Positions 51,887 to 59,055 of a DNA stretch of 64,000 nucleotides are shown here, piece after piece. The DNA is from a virus. The notes under the pieces are model-generated. The model ran no database searches. It had not been told where the DNA came from and worked only from the letters and a program-made list of their open reading frames with translations. Location of the stretch: IMG/VR virus record IMGVR_UViG_3300028569_000021, positions 1 to 64,000 of that record. The stretch is one strand, 5' to 3'. The stretch's first letter is position 1, and every line of letters starts with the position of its first letter. Position numbers and translations under genes: made by a program.

Positions 51887-53264
51887 GGTCTATACCATAT
51901 TGAAGTTGATCTTGTAAATCTATAATTTGAAGTATTTTTTTATCTTTATGTAATCTAAGACCTCTTCCAATACTTTGTAAGGTTTTAATTTTAGCTTTAC
52001 CACCCCCTGCAAATATTATATAATGTAAGTTCTTAATATCAATACCTGTAGAAAATATTTTAGAGATAGCAACACAAACAACATTATTTTTGTATTCCAT
52101 CTTTTTTCTTATTTCTTCTCTTGCATCGGTTTCAACACTACCTTGAATAAAATATATTTCTTTATTTTTAAGGTTGGCAGATAGTACTTCAAACAATTTT
52201 TCACCGTGTTTAATAAAATCTACCATTATAAGTATATTATTATTTGCGTTAGAAGAAATTTTGTTTATAATTTTATTTCTATAGCTATTAGAAAAAAGAA
52301 ACTCTAATTCTGATCTGTATTTATCGTTAGTAAAGATACGCATATCAGGTTTAGTTTTATAAAATATTTCTAGAATAGAAATTTGTACACTAGAAACAAA
52401 ATTGTCTTTCCTTAATTCATAGCTCTTTCTCTCGTACAATTGAGGTCCCATTTTACCTATAATATTCCAGGTATCTATTTTAGATTCAGGCATAGTACCT
52501 GTAAATCCAAAGCGGTGAGGTGTTATAATAGTATCTATAATTTTATTAATACTATTACCTGTTCTTAAAATGTGTACTTCGTCAACAATTAACATATCTA
52601 CTGTTTCTAGAATAGAGGTATCAGTATTTTTGCTTTGTAATATGCCTATATTACATACTATAACATCAGTAGCTAAATTGAGAGGATTGTTACCTGTCCA
52701 TTTAGAGTATGTAAAATTAACACCGTACTCTTGAAATTTATCAATAGTTTGTTCTACTAAAGAAAGGGAGGGTACTACTAGTGCACATTTAAAATCTTGC
52801 TTATCAGCATACACTGTATTTCTTATATGATTAATAAGAGAGGAAGTAATAAGTGTTTTTCCTCCAGCAGTTGCCAGTACTATAGTACCTCTACCTGCTG
52901 TAAGACATTTTTTAACAACATCTTCTTGATAATCATAAAGTTTTAAATTTAAATCTAAAATATTTTCAGTATAATTTGTATGACTTTTCCATTTTCTAGA
53001 AGGAATAAGATAATCTATTAAGTGTTCAGAAATAATTAGCTTCTCTTTAGGATCGTTTTCTTTAATATAATTAACAATTTCGTAGGCCAGGCCAGGTAAG
53101 AATCGACCGGTAGGTGTAATGGCATATTTACGCATAGGTATAAACTTATACCTATTTCTTGCAAATTTGGCACCATCATTTTTTTCAGAAAAATGTTCTC
53201 TTATTTTAGTAAATAAGTCTCCTTTTAAAATACCTTTAAACTTTTGGAAATCTAACTCTGTCAT
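51816..53264 (-). CDS. uvsW: Recombination helicase UvsW-like
   Basis: 482 aa (T4 UvsW 502 aa). SF2 helicase: LYDYQEDVVKKCL with Walker A ATAGGKTLIT, DEAD-type DMLIVDEVHIL, FGFTGTMPES, and motif VI TLQSIGRGLRLHKDK. In T4 it regresses and migrates forks and unwinds R-loops to switch replication mode. It overlaps the start of the gp55 gene by 71 bases and the end of uvsY by 4. Confidence 0.92.
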   Translation of the reverse strand: MTELDFQKFKGILKGDLFTKIREHFSEKNDGAKFARNRYKFIPMRKYAITPTGRFLPGLAYEIVNYIKENDPKEKLIISEHLIDYLIPSRKWKSHTNYTENILDLNLKLYDYQEDVVKKCLTAGRGTIVLATAGGKTLITSSLINHIRNTVYADKQDFKCALVVPSLSLVEQTIDKFQEYGVNFTYSKWTGNNPLNLATDVIVCNIGILQSKNTDTSILETVDMLIVDEVHILRTGNSINKIIDTIITPHRFGFTGTMPESKIDTWNIIGKMGPQLYERKSYELRKDNFVSSVQISILEIFYKTKPDMRIFTNDKYRSELEFLFSNSYRNKIINKISSNANNNILIMVDFIKHGEKLFEVLSANLKNKEIYFIQGSVETDAREEIRKKMEYKNNVVCVAISKIFSTGIDIKNLHYIIFAGGGKAKIKTLQSIGRGLRLHKDKKILQIIDLQDQLQYGIDHGNKRIQFYEQEKIPYQKTEIRE

Positions 53265-53656
53265 AATGTTTCAAGTTGAACTATTTTAATTATATTAGAC
53301 ATGTCATAACTCATAGAAGAAATAATCTTTTCAGTTCTTTCTAAGAAATCAATTATCATTTTTTCTTCATCAATATCCTTTACTACAGATATAACCTCTG
53401 TAGTCTCTTCTGCTTTTTCTTTTATAAAATTATCAGAAAGCTTTACAGGTAAGGATTCTTTAACTCTAGGTAAAGCATCTCTTATAATATTTTTCTTTCG
53501 TTTCTCTAATATATTTAAATTATTTTTATGATTAATAATTCGAGCTACCCACTTAGCCTTAATAGCAGGTAGTGATAGAGCCTTCTCCTTAAGATTTATT
53601 TCATTAACAATTGTATCTTTTTTAAGCTCTTCAATATAAAGTGTAATGTTAACCAC
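53261..53656 (-). CDS. uvsY: Recombination mediator UvsY-like
   Basis: 131 aa (T4 UvsY 137 aa), GTG start. The T4 pattern is followed: IEELKKDTIVNEINLKEKALSLPAIKAKWVARIINHKNNLNILEKRKKNIIRDAL (basic helix with W and K repeats). UvsY loads UvsX on gp32-covered ssDNA. It leads the unit uvsY-uvsW-55-47-46 and overlaps uvsW by 4 bases. The same order uvsY-uvsW occurs in T4. Its promoter, TTGATT-N16-TACTAT-N6-GTG, supports the start. Confidence 0.75.
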   Translation of the reverse strand: MVNITLYIEELKKDTIVNEINLKEKALSLPAIKAKWVARIINHKNNLNILEKRKKNIIRDALPRVKESLPVKLSDNFIKEKAEETTEVISVVKDIDEEKMIIDFLERTEKIISSMSYDMSNIIKIVQLETL

Positions 53657-53662
53657 CTTGTT

Positions 53663-53690
53663 ATAGTACTATAATTGATTAAATAATCAA
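53663..53690 (-). promoter_or_regulatory. Host-type promoter for the uvsY-uvsW-55-47-46 unit
   Basis: TTGATT (53685-53690), 16-bp spacer, TACTAT (53663-53668), 6 nt to the GTG. The -35 box overlaps the divergent late octamer. Confidence 0.6.
53678..53685 (+). promoter_or_regulatory. Late-like octamer ATTAAATA before the 67-aa gene
   Basis: ATTAAATA ends 6 nt before the GTG at 53692, sharing a base with the divergent host-type -35 box. Confidence 0.5.
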
Positions 53691-53691
53691 G

Positions 53692-53895
53692 GTGAAAAAT
53701 TTTAAAAAATTCCTAGAGCAAAATATGGCTGGTTCTGGGGGAGTTTTTGGCGATTACTCGACCTCTAGTGAAGGGGGAGCTAGTGTTGGTAATAGTGATA
53801 CTTATGCTAAAGAACATGGTGCTATTATACCAAAAGTACTGGGACTGTACACAAGAAATGGTAGATTAAAAACTAAAAAAAGGAAAAAGAAATAA
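53692..53895 (+). CDS. Small late protein with capsid-targeting-like leader
   Basis: 67 aa, GTG start. The leader MKNFKKFLEQ ends in F-L-E, as in the T4 internal-protein leaders (MKTYQEFIAEA). The rest is Gly/Ser-rich and ends in a very basic tail (RLKTKKRKKK). After cleavage at the leader the mature peptide would be about 58 aa and could bind DNA in the head. Its stop overlaps the start of the GIY-YIG gene by 1 base. Confidence 0.6.
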   Translation: MKNFKKFLEQNMAGSGGVFGDYSTSSEGGASVGNSDTYAKEHGAIIPKVLGLYTRNGRLKTKKRKKK

Positions 53896-54326
53896 TGGAT
53901 CTAGGTCACTGGTTAGCAAAAGAAGGAACTGTTTGTAGTGAGGATATGTTTGGGTTTGTTTATGAAATAATAAACACCACTAATAATAAAACTTATATAG
54001 GTAAAAAACAATGTTGTAGAAAAGTGAGAAAAAAACCTTTAAAAGGTAAAAAAAAAAACCGTATTGAGTTAAAAGAATCTGATTGGAAAGGGTATACTGG
54101 CTCTTCTTTTGATCTTAATGAAGATATAATGAAGTTAGGTAAGGATAAATTCACGTTTACTATTATTAAAATATGTGGTTCTAAGTGGGAGTTAGGGTAT
54201 GAAGAAATAAAAGAGCAAATTAAAAGAGATGTTTTGTTACAAGAGAATTTTTATAACGGAATAATAAATGTAAGAATAGGTAGACCACCAAAAAGCTTGT
54301 TAAATAAAAAAAGTATATTAAACTAA
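53895..54326 (+). CDS. SegE-like GIY-YIG endonuclease
   Basis: 143 aa. The GIY-YIG elements are FVYEIINTTNNKTYIGKKQC (residues about 21-40), a basic stretch, then the conserved Trp-Lys motif SDWKGYTGSS and KFTFTIIKIC, ELGYEEIKEQIKRDVLLQENFYN. This is the SegE-type homing/freestanding endonuclease group of T4-like phages. It would cut DNA lacking the element and promote its own inheritance. It is inserted in a string of small late genes beside uvsY. Confidence 0.75.
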   Translation: MDLGHWLAKEGTVCSEDMFGFVYEIINTTNNKTYIGKKQCCRKVRKKPLKGKKKNRIELKESDWKGYTGSSFDLNEDIMKLGKDKFTFTIIKICGSKWELGYEEIKEQIKRDVLLQENFYNGIINVRIGRPPKSLLNKKSILN

Positions 54327-54330
54327 GGTA

Positions 54331-54825
54331 GTGGAAGACTACATTTTTAGTAGATATAATATTGTTTATATAGACTGTACCGGTTTTTATAATAATACCC
54401 TTAATAAGATAAATGATTTGCATATCTATAAGCCTAGTAGCAGAGATATTAAAAAGCTTATATTTCACTTTATTATTAGGGACTTACTATACACTAGTAA
54501 AATAAAAAAAACTAAAGAAAAGCCGGTTTTTTTCTTTCGTAGTAATGATTTTTTAAAGACTGATACAACTTTTATTGTTCAGTTTATTAATGTTGTTAAG
54601 ATGTTAAAGAAATTGCTACCTGTACCTGTTTTAATTTTTAAAGATGAAGAAATTTTTAAGAAAAATAATGGAAACTTAAAAGGTTTAAGTGAAAAAATTT
54701 TTAATTTTTACTCTACAAGAGATCATAGTACTAAAAAATTAAGAAAATATTTAGAAGTTGAAGAATATTATGAATTAATTAAGGTTTTAGGTGAGGTAAG
54801 GAGTTTAAAAACCTTGGTAAACTAA
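54331..54825 (+). CDS. Protein of unknown function
   Basis: 164 aa, GTG start. Basic and Ile/Phe/Lys-rich, alpha/beta pattern: NIVYIDCTGFYNNTLNKIND, KPVFFFRSNDFLKTDTTFIVQFINVVKMLKKLLPVPVLIFKDEEIF, and a C-terminal helix region. The repeated beta strand-helix turns suggest a Rossmann-like or nuclease-like fold, but no motif is conserved enough to name it. It follows the SegE-like gene by 4 nt on the same strand. Confidence 0.5.
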   Translation: MEDYIFSRYNIVYIDCTGFYNNTLNKINDLHIYKPSSRDIKKLIFHFIIRDLLYTSKIKKTKEKPVFFFRSNDFLKTDTTFIVQFINVVKMLKKLLPVPVLIFKDEEIFKKNNGNLKGLSEKIFNFYSTRDHSTKKLRKYLEVEEYYELIKVLGEVRSLKTLVN

Positions 54826-54828
54826 ATA
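54821..54828 (+). promoter_or_regulatory. Late-like octamer ACTAAATA before the 156-aa gene
   Basis: ACTAAATA ends 5 nt before the ATG at 54834 and overlaps the stop of the previous gene. Confidence 0.6.
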
Positions 54829-54833
54829 ATATT

Positions 54834-55304
54834 ATGCAAAGTAATTTTATTAAAATTTTAAATAATTCCTACAAAGGAATCCTGACAGAGCAAGGTCCTG
54901 AGATGCCTGTTGATCCGGCAGCAAATATGGCAGCTGCACCTACTCCTGCACCTAATTCTATAACCCCACCACCAGGAGCTCCTGCACCTGAAACAGAACA
55001 TCCTGTAGAAGAGACAGAGTCTAGAAGTAGCAGTGATGCTTTTTTAATAGGTATGGTTGCAAAGGCATTATTAGTTAACCTAGATGATGACGATAAGCTT
55101 AAAGTAGTTAAATTTCTTAAGAGCCTAAACAAAGATAATGCTAGTAAAATAGAAGAAAACTTAGTTAATATCATTAACGGCTATGATTATCAAAACTTAG
55201 ATATCGATTTAGATTCGAATTTTAAAATACCACCTAAAAATTCTAGAAAAGTTATAAAATTTTTAAATAAAATTATGGATGATTATGTTAATACCGAATA
55301 TTAA
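54834..55304 (+). CDS. Late protein with capsid-targeting-like leader
   Basis: 156 aa. Leader MQSNFIKILNNSYKGILTEQ ends in I-L-T-E, like the T4 protease consensus (L/I)-x-E. Residues 21-60 are Ala/Pro-rich and disordered. The C-terminal half is helical and charged (SDAFLIGMVAKALLVNLDDDDKLKVVKFLKSLNKDNASKI). It is monocistronic with a late box and converges on the next minus-strand gene (4-base overlap). Probably an internal head protein or structural helper. Confidence 0.6.
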   Translation: MQSNFIKILNNSYKGILTEQGPEMPVDPAANMAAAPTPAPNSITPPPGAPAPETEHPVEETESRSSSDAFLIGMVAKALLVNLDDDDKLKVVKFLKSLNKDNASKIEENLVNIINGYDYQNLDIDLDSNFKIPPKNSRKVIKFLNKIMDDYVNTEY

Positions 55305-55807
55305 AGTCTGTTAGCCTTTAGACATTCAATATTAAAAATAACGTTTTTGAGTACAGCCTCATTAACTCCCATACCTTCCCCGTCAAGCATACCTTTAATG
55401 TTTGAAGCTAATCTTAATCCATCATTCATATCCTCTACATCACTTGAATTCATACATTCTTTTTCAAATTTATCGTATTCAAGTGCTTTTTTAACAGATA
55501 TAATGTAATCTGAAGCTTTTACTATTTTACTTAGCATCCATGGATCCATGTCTTCAGTATGGTTTAACATATCTAAAAGATCTGTACCATCTTTAAGAAT
55601 ACTAAAAAGCTCACTTTTAGCCATATCAGAGTTTCTCTTTTCTGGTTCTGGGTTTTCATGAGCAGAGTGTATTACCGGTTGAATTTGTGGTACCGGACCT
55701 GGTTCATTGTCAAATAACGAACTCGACAAATCCATATAGTGCATGTCCTCGTTAATTACTTTTTCATATACGCTACGGATTCTATCAAGTTCATATTTCT
55801 TACTCAT
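55301..55807 (-). CDS. Late protein with capsid-targeting-like leader
   Basis: 168 aa. Leader MSKKYELDRIRSVYEKVINEDMHY contains V-I-N-E at about residues 16-19. The rest is helical (DMAKSELFSILKDGTDLLDMLNHTEDMDPWMLSKIVKASDYIISVKKALEYDKFE) and acidic. A perfect TATAAATA lies 5 nt before ATG. It is one of two minus-strand members of the leader family. Possible internal or prohead core protein; no family recognised. Confidence 0.6.
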   Translation of the reverse strand: MSKKYELDRIRSVYEKVINEDMHYMDLSSSLFDNEPGPVPQIQPVIHSAHENPEPEKRNSDMAKSELFSILKDGTDLLDMLNHTEDMDPWMLSKIVKASDYIISVKKALEYDKFEKECMNSSDVEDMNDGLRLASNIKGMLDGEGMGVNEAVLKNVIFNIECLKANRL

Positions 55808-55812
55808 AATAT

Positions 55813-55820
55813 TATTTATA
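55813..55820 (-). promoter_or_regulatory. Late promoter TATAAATA before the 168-aa gene
   Basis: Perfect TATAAATA, 5 nt before the ATG at 55807. Confidence 0.75.
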
Positions 55821-55833
55821 TTATGAGATTAAT

Positions 55834-56481
55834 TTAAGTATTTTTCTTACTAAATTCTACAAATTTATAGAATTCCGCTCTAGAATTATCATTATTATCA
55901 AGAAATGCACCTGACATACGCGCAGTTCTCATAGTAGAGTCATGCTTAATGCCCCTGTTAGAACAACAGGAATGATTTGCTTCAATCAGTACTGCAACTC
56001 CATTATTCCTTTCACATACTTTATTGACATACTCATGGATTTGTGCTGTAAGGTTTTCTTGTACTTGCGGACGACGAGCAAACCAATCTACAATGCGATT
56101 TAGCTTAGACAATCCAATAACTTTACCCTTAGCGGAAGGTATGTATGCAACATGTGCAACGCCTGTAAAGGAAGCATGATGATGTGAGCATAAAGAAACT
56201 ACTTTAATGTTATTCTGACAAACTATACCATCATATTTGTCGACATTATCAAATGCTGTAACTTTTGGTGGCTCAGTATAACATCCCATGGCTAGATCAG
56301 TTACGAAGGCCTTTGCCACTCTCAAAGGGGTATTACTGCTATTAGGATCGTTTCTCCAGTCAAAACCAAGTGCATCAAGATATGCTTCATAAGCAATTGC
56401 GGCCCTTTCAATAAGATCAGTCGTCTCTTCTGGTGTATGGGGGTTGTTGTGATTGGCGTATGAAAGTTTCTTTTTAATCAT
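55834..56481 (-). CDS. folE: GTP cyclohydrolase I (FolE)
   Basis: 215 aa. Zinc/catalytic motifs: [39 protein letters not shown], and the C-terminal NHSCCSNRG, all as in bacterial FolE. It converts GTP to dihydroneopterin triphosphate, the first step to folate and to 7-deazaguanines (queuosine/preQ0 pathway). With QueC at 41803 it suggests a deazaguanine pathway in this phage, although QueD and QueE were not found here. It has its own host-type promoter TTGAAA-N16-TAAAAT-N6. Confidence 0.94.
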   Translation of the reverse strand: MIKKKLSYANHNNPHTPEETTDLIERAAIAYEAYLDALGFDWRNDPNSSNTPLRVAKAFVTDLAMGCYTEPPKVTAFDNVDKYDGIVCQNNIKVVSLCSHHHASFTGVAHVAYIPSAKGKVIGLSKLNRIVDWFARRPQVQENLTAQIHEYVNKVCERNNGVAVLIEANHSCCSNRGIKHDSTMRTARMSGAFLDNNDNSRAEFYKFVEFSKKNT

Positions 56482-56487
56482 AAGACT

Positions 56488-56515
56488 ATTTTAATCTATA
56501 TATTAACTTTTTCAA
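56488..56515 (-). promoter_or_regulatory. Host-type promoter before folE
   Basis: TTGAAA (56510-56515), 16-bp spacer, TAAAAT (56488-56493), 6 nt to ATG. The -35 box overlaps the divergent late octamer at 56514-56521. Confidence 0.55.
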
Positions 56516-56521
56516 TAAATA
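56514..56521 (+). promoter_or_regulatory. Late-like octamer AATAAATA before the 156-aa gene at 56527
   Basis: AATAAATA ends 5 nt before ATG. Confidence 0.6.
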
Positions 56522-56526
56522 ATATT

Positions 56527-56997
56527 ATGAAATTTTTTAATATTTTCAAATCCGTGTTTGAGGATAAAAGTTTAAAGAAAGTGCGAATTAAGGTTGACCC
56601 CGTCTGGGCAGAAAAGCTTGGTGCTTTATATAGTCCAAATTATGAAGGTTACATTTTACAGGAATGTCATGATAGCGGAGGATCACAATTTAAAATTTTT
56701 ATAGTAAACGTACCTCCCGGTTATAATCCTATACAAACAGTTAGTAGTAATAATATAGAGGAAATACCCCAGGACAAATTAGAAGAAGTACCGCAAGTAA
56801 ACTACTCTAGATTGACTCTACTTAAAAAGGCAATATTAGATAAAGTAATAGAAAAAGGAAAAACAAAGGATGACCCTGATGTGCTGCAATTATTAAACTC
56901 AAAAGACATAGGTTTTATTGAAACGTTTTTAAGACAGATGGGATTAACAGAAGAGGATATTTTAAACTTATATAGAAAATGCTTTAAGAAGCTATAA
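56527..56997 (+). CDS. Late protein of unknown function
   Basis: 156 aa. The N-terminus MKFFNIFKSVFEDKS is a short amphipathic leader of the same type, with V-F-E at residues 10-12. Residues 20-70 are beta-rich (VRIKVDPVWAEKLGALYSPNYEGYILQECHDSGGSQFKIFIVNVPPGY). The C-terminal half is helical and Lys-rich. It shares a transcript region with the next gene (their boxes overlap the stop of this one). No family recognised. Confidence 0.55.
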   Translation: MKFFNIFKSVFEDKSLKKVRIKVDPVWAEKLGALYSPNYEGYILQECHDSGGSQFKIFIVNVPPGYNPIQTVSSNNIEEIPQDKLEEVPQVNYSRLTLLKKAILDKVIEKGKTKDDPDVLQLLNSKDIGFIETFLRQMGLTEEDILNLYRKCFKKL

Positions 56998-57000
56998 ATA
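56993..57000 (+). promoter_or_regulatory. Late promoter TATAAATA overlapping the previous stop codon
   Basis: Perfect TATAAATA whose TAA is also the stop of the 156-aa gene; 8 nt before the ATG at 57009. Confidence 0.6.
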
Positions 57001-57008
57001 AATTTATT

Positions 57009-57332
57009 ATGCCATTTAAAAAGCAATCATCCAAAAAAACAGTTTCAAAAAATAAAGAAACAGAAATGAAAAAATATAATAAAACAGGTAAAGCTGGCAA
57101 ATCAAAGCCAGGCAGTGGTAAAGATAAGGTTGTTAAAGGCAAAAAGCTTACTGAGGCTGCTAAAGCTAAGAAAGACTACGATAAAGACGGTAGAGTAAAA
57201 ACACCAGAACAAAAGTTCAAAGGTTCTAGAGACAAGGCTATCAAGAAAGCCAAAGGTAAGAAGACTTCTACTTTAAAAGAAAATTTTAATAATTATATTA
57301 AAGATTTGCTTAAGAAAGCTTTTTTTAATTAA
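57009..57332 (+). CDS. Lys-rich, histone-H1-like basic protein
   Basis: 107 aa, about a third Lys. Composition (KKGKAGKSKPGSGKDKVVKGKKLTEAAKAKKDYDKDGRVKTPEQKF) resembles H1-like or AlgP-type tails. The end is a hydrophobic-basic helix (NNYIKDLLKKAFFN). Such proteins often bind DNA or occur in capsids as internal proteins. A late box upstream and the convergent 4-base overlap with the next gene suggest late single-gene expression. Function is inferred from composition only. Confidence 0.55.
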   Translation: MPFKKQSSKKTVSKNKETEMKKYNKTGKAGKSKPGSGKDKVVKGKKLTEAAKAKKDYDKDGRVKTPEQKFKGSRDKAIKKAKGKKTSTLKENFNNYIKDLLKKAFFN

Positions 57333-58426
57333 AAAGAACCACCAGGTCTTATATCACCTATCTTACCGGAAGCAAAACCAGGTCTTCTCTGTAAGGTATG
57401 TTTATTTTTACTTGCTGCACCTAACTTCTTCAAAGTATCTATAAGGGATTGACCCTCTGCAGCATTTCTTTCTATCTCAGCGTCTAAAGGTTCTTTTATT
57501 GAATTAGCCATTCTCGCACCACCTACTACTGCTGGTAATAATTCCTTACCAAATCTAGACGGTTTTATTATTTTTGCTGCAGCCTTTGCTTTTTTTGCTG
57601 CTTTTATTTTTGCTGCTTTTATTTTTGCTGCATCATCTGGAACTATAGTTTGTTTTGCTGTTTTTAATTTTGCAGCATCATCAACTGCTAAAGCCGCTTT
57701 TTCTGCTTGTTTAGATATAGGAACTTCCGCTTGTTTAATTAATTTTTCAAGTTTTACAATTTCCCTTTCTGGTAACAATTTATGTCTTCTTAAGAAATTA
57801 ATGTAAACTTCTGATGCTTTTTTACCGCTTGAGGTACTTATTTTATCTAAAGACTTAACACTATTAATAGAAATATTTTCTACTGCTTTTGGATTTGATC
57901 TAAACCAATCTGTTACATTTTCTACCATGTTACCTAGTGATTTTCCCCCTGGAACTAATTTAGCCATAAACTTTATTGGCATCATCAGTAATTTTAATGT
58001 ACCCCATATAAGTGTCGCAGGTTTACCTCCTACGGGTATTATAGATAAAGCAGCTAGTACTAGAAATATTGTGTTCCAAGGTCCCTGGTTTTTATCATAT
58101 TCATTTATTGCCTCAACAAATGCAGGCCAAGATAGAATTCCTGTAGGTTCAAATACAGCAATTGTATTATAAACCCATGCAGGTAAATCAGTCCAGCTAT
58201 CAAAATTAGAAAGTTCATTCCATGTTAAGTCATTTTCTGGTGGTACTTCAACATTTAAATTAAGATTTTTGAATAAAGTAGAAAACTTTGTATTAAAAAT
58301 TTTACTAGAAATATCACCTTTAAATAAATTGTGAATTTGTTGAGGTATAAAGCTTTCTGCTTCTGTAATCTGATCTTCAGATCTATACATATTAATAAGA
58401 CTCTCTATCTTTCTATCAAATATCAT
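57329..58426 (-). CDS. Late protein with leader, hydrophobic segment and AK-rich tail
   Basis: 365 aa. Leader ends in QITEAESF, matching I-T-E/A of the T4 protease consensus almost exactly. Residues about 120-160 are hydrophobic (WNTIFLVLAALSIIPVGGKPATLIWGTLKLLMMPIKF) and could insert in a membrane. Residues about 240-300 are Ala/Lys-rich (KIKAAKIKAAKKAKAAAKI). The C-terminus is basic. The combination suggests a packaged, possibly ejected protein that could contact both membrane and DNA (inference). Late octamer ACTAAATA, 5 nt before ATG. Confidence 0.6.
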   Translation of the reverse strand: MIFDRKIESLINMYRSEDQITEAESFIPQQIHNLFKGDISSKIFNTKFSTLFKNLNLNVEVPPENDLTWNELSNFDSWTDLPAWVYNTIAVFEPTGILSWPAFVEAINEYDKNQGPWNTIFLVLAALSIIPVGGKPATLIWGTLKLLMMPIKFMAKLVPGGKSLGNMVENVTDWFRSNPKAVENISINSVKSLDKISTSSGKKASEVYINFLRRHKLLPEREIVKLEKLIKQAEVPISKQAEKAALAVDDAAKLKTAKQTIVPDDAAKIKAAKIKAAKKAKAAAKIIKPSRFGKELLPAVVGGARMANSIKEPLDAEIERNAAEGQSLIDTLKKLGAASKNKHTLQRRPGFASGKIGDIRPGGSF

Positions 58427-58431
58427 ATTTT

Positions 58432-58439
58432 TATTTAGT
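58432..58439 (-). promoter_or_regulatory. Late-like octamer ACTAAATA before the 365-aa gene
   Basis: ACTAAATA ends 5 nt before the ATG at 58426. Confidence 0.6.
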
Positions 58440-58455
58440 CTATAAAAAAATAAAG

Positions 58456-58483
58456 TTGATATATTATTATTTTACCTTATAAT
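58456..58483 (+). promoter_or_regulatory. Strong host-type promoter before the 72-aa gene
   Basis: TTGATA (58456-58461), 16-bp spacer, TATAAT (58478-58483), then AGGTGT and ATG. It is the best match to the consensus in the window; the expected +1 is the A of ATG. Confidence 0.75.
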
Positions 58484-58489
58484 AGGTGT

Positions 58490-58708
58490 ATGAAAGGAAA
58501 CAACAACCAAAACATGATTGATTACAACAACAAAAACCTCCGCTCAAAAACCTTCTTCGCGAAGATTGAGCGTGATCGTAACGGTGAATTTACCGTTAAG
58601 CGTGTTAATGTTCTTGAGCGTACTAATCAGTACTCCAAGGATATCCGCCGCGTAGATGCTCGCGATTTTACGCGCGCTATCCGTAAGAACGGACTTCAAG
58701 TTGCCTAA
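58490..58708 (+). CDS. Small basic protein with distinct codon use
   Basis: 72 aa, basic (rich in R, K, N). The sequence has no recognised domain. Codon use differs from the rest of the window: nearly all Arg codons are CGT/CGC, whereas AGA dominates elsewhere, and the local G+C is visibly higher. That suggests selection for high expression or recent acquisition. It has a near-consensus host promoter 6 nt before ATG and a strong terminator downstream, so it is an isolated, probably early and strongly expressed gene. A host-takeover or DNA-binding role is a guess. Confidence 0.65.
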   Translation: MKGNNNQNMIDYNNKNLRSKTFFAKIERDRNGEFTVKRVNVLERTNQYSKDIRRVDARDFTRAIRKNGLQVA

Positions 58709-58734
58709 AATTTAGGTAGTAAGAGTGATAGGTA

Positions 58735-58769
58735 AAAGAGAGAGGGAGAAATTTCTCTCTCTTTTTTTT
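58735..58769 (+). terminator. Rho-independent terminator after the 72-aa gene
   Basis: Long GAGAG/CTCTC stem (58738-58751 with 58752-58763, loop AAATTT) followed by eight T. It ends the 72-aa transcript and may also stop the convergent 65-aa gene. Confidence 0.85.
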
Positions 58770-58775
58770 ATAATG

Positions 58776-58973
58776 TTATAAAACTACTCTGAGAGCCCAT
58801 TGATCGTAAATATTAACTGCAGTCAATGCTTCTGCACCAGCATCCCATTCAGGCCTATCAATTGTAATAACGGATGTAGCAGGGTAAGAGGTACTATCAG
58901 CTTGTGTTAAATTTACATAGGATTGGGCTATTCTTGTTTGAAAAGTATCGATTTTATTAAAAACAATGGGCAT
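58776..58973 (-). CDS. Small late protein of unknown function
   Basis: 65 aa. Beta-rich (VFNKIDTFQTRIAQSYVNLTQADSTSYPATSVITIDRPEWDAGAEALTAVNIYDQWALRVVL). A late-like octamer AATAAATA lies 5 nt before ATG, which supports it as a real gene. It is between the strong terminator and the tmRNA promoter region. It could be a small structural or decoration protein. Confidence 0.5.
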   Translation of the reverse strand: MPIVFNKIDTFQTRIAQSYVNLTQADSTSYPATSVITIDRPEWDAGAEALTAVNIYDQWALRVVL

Positions 58974-58978
58974 AAAGA

Positions 58979-58986
58979 TATTTATT
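58979..58986 (-). promoter_or_regulatory. Late-like octamer AATAAATA before the 65-aa gene
   Basis: AATAAATA ends 5 nt before the ATG at 58973. Confidence 0.55.
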
Positions 58987-58994
58987 AAAAAGCC

Positions 58995-59022
58995 TTGCCT
59001 TAATTTAGGTATCAGTTATAAT
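58995..59022 (+). promoter_or_regulatory. Host-type promoter before the tmRNA
   Basis: TTGCCT (58995-59000), 16-bp spacer, TATAAT (59017-59022). The expected start is near 59029-59030, about 26 nt before the mature tmRNA 5' end, leaving a leader for RNase P removal. Confidence 0.65.
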
Positions 59023-59055
59023 TTTTATAAATAAAAAAAGATCTTTGATAATTTG

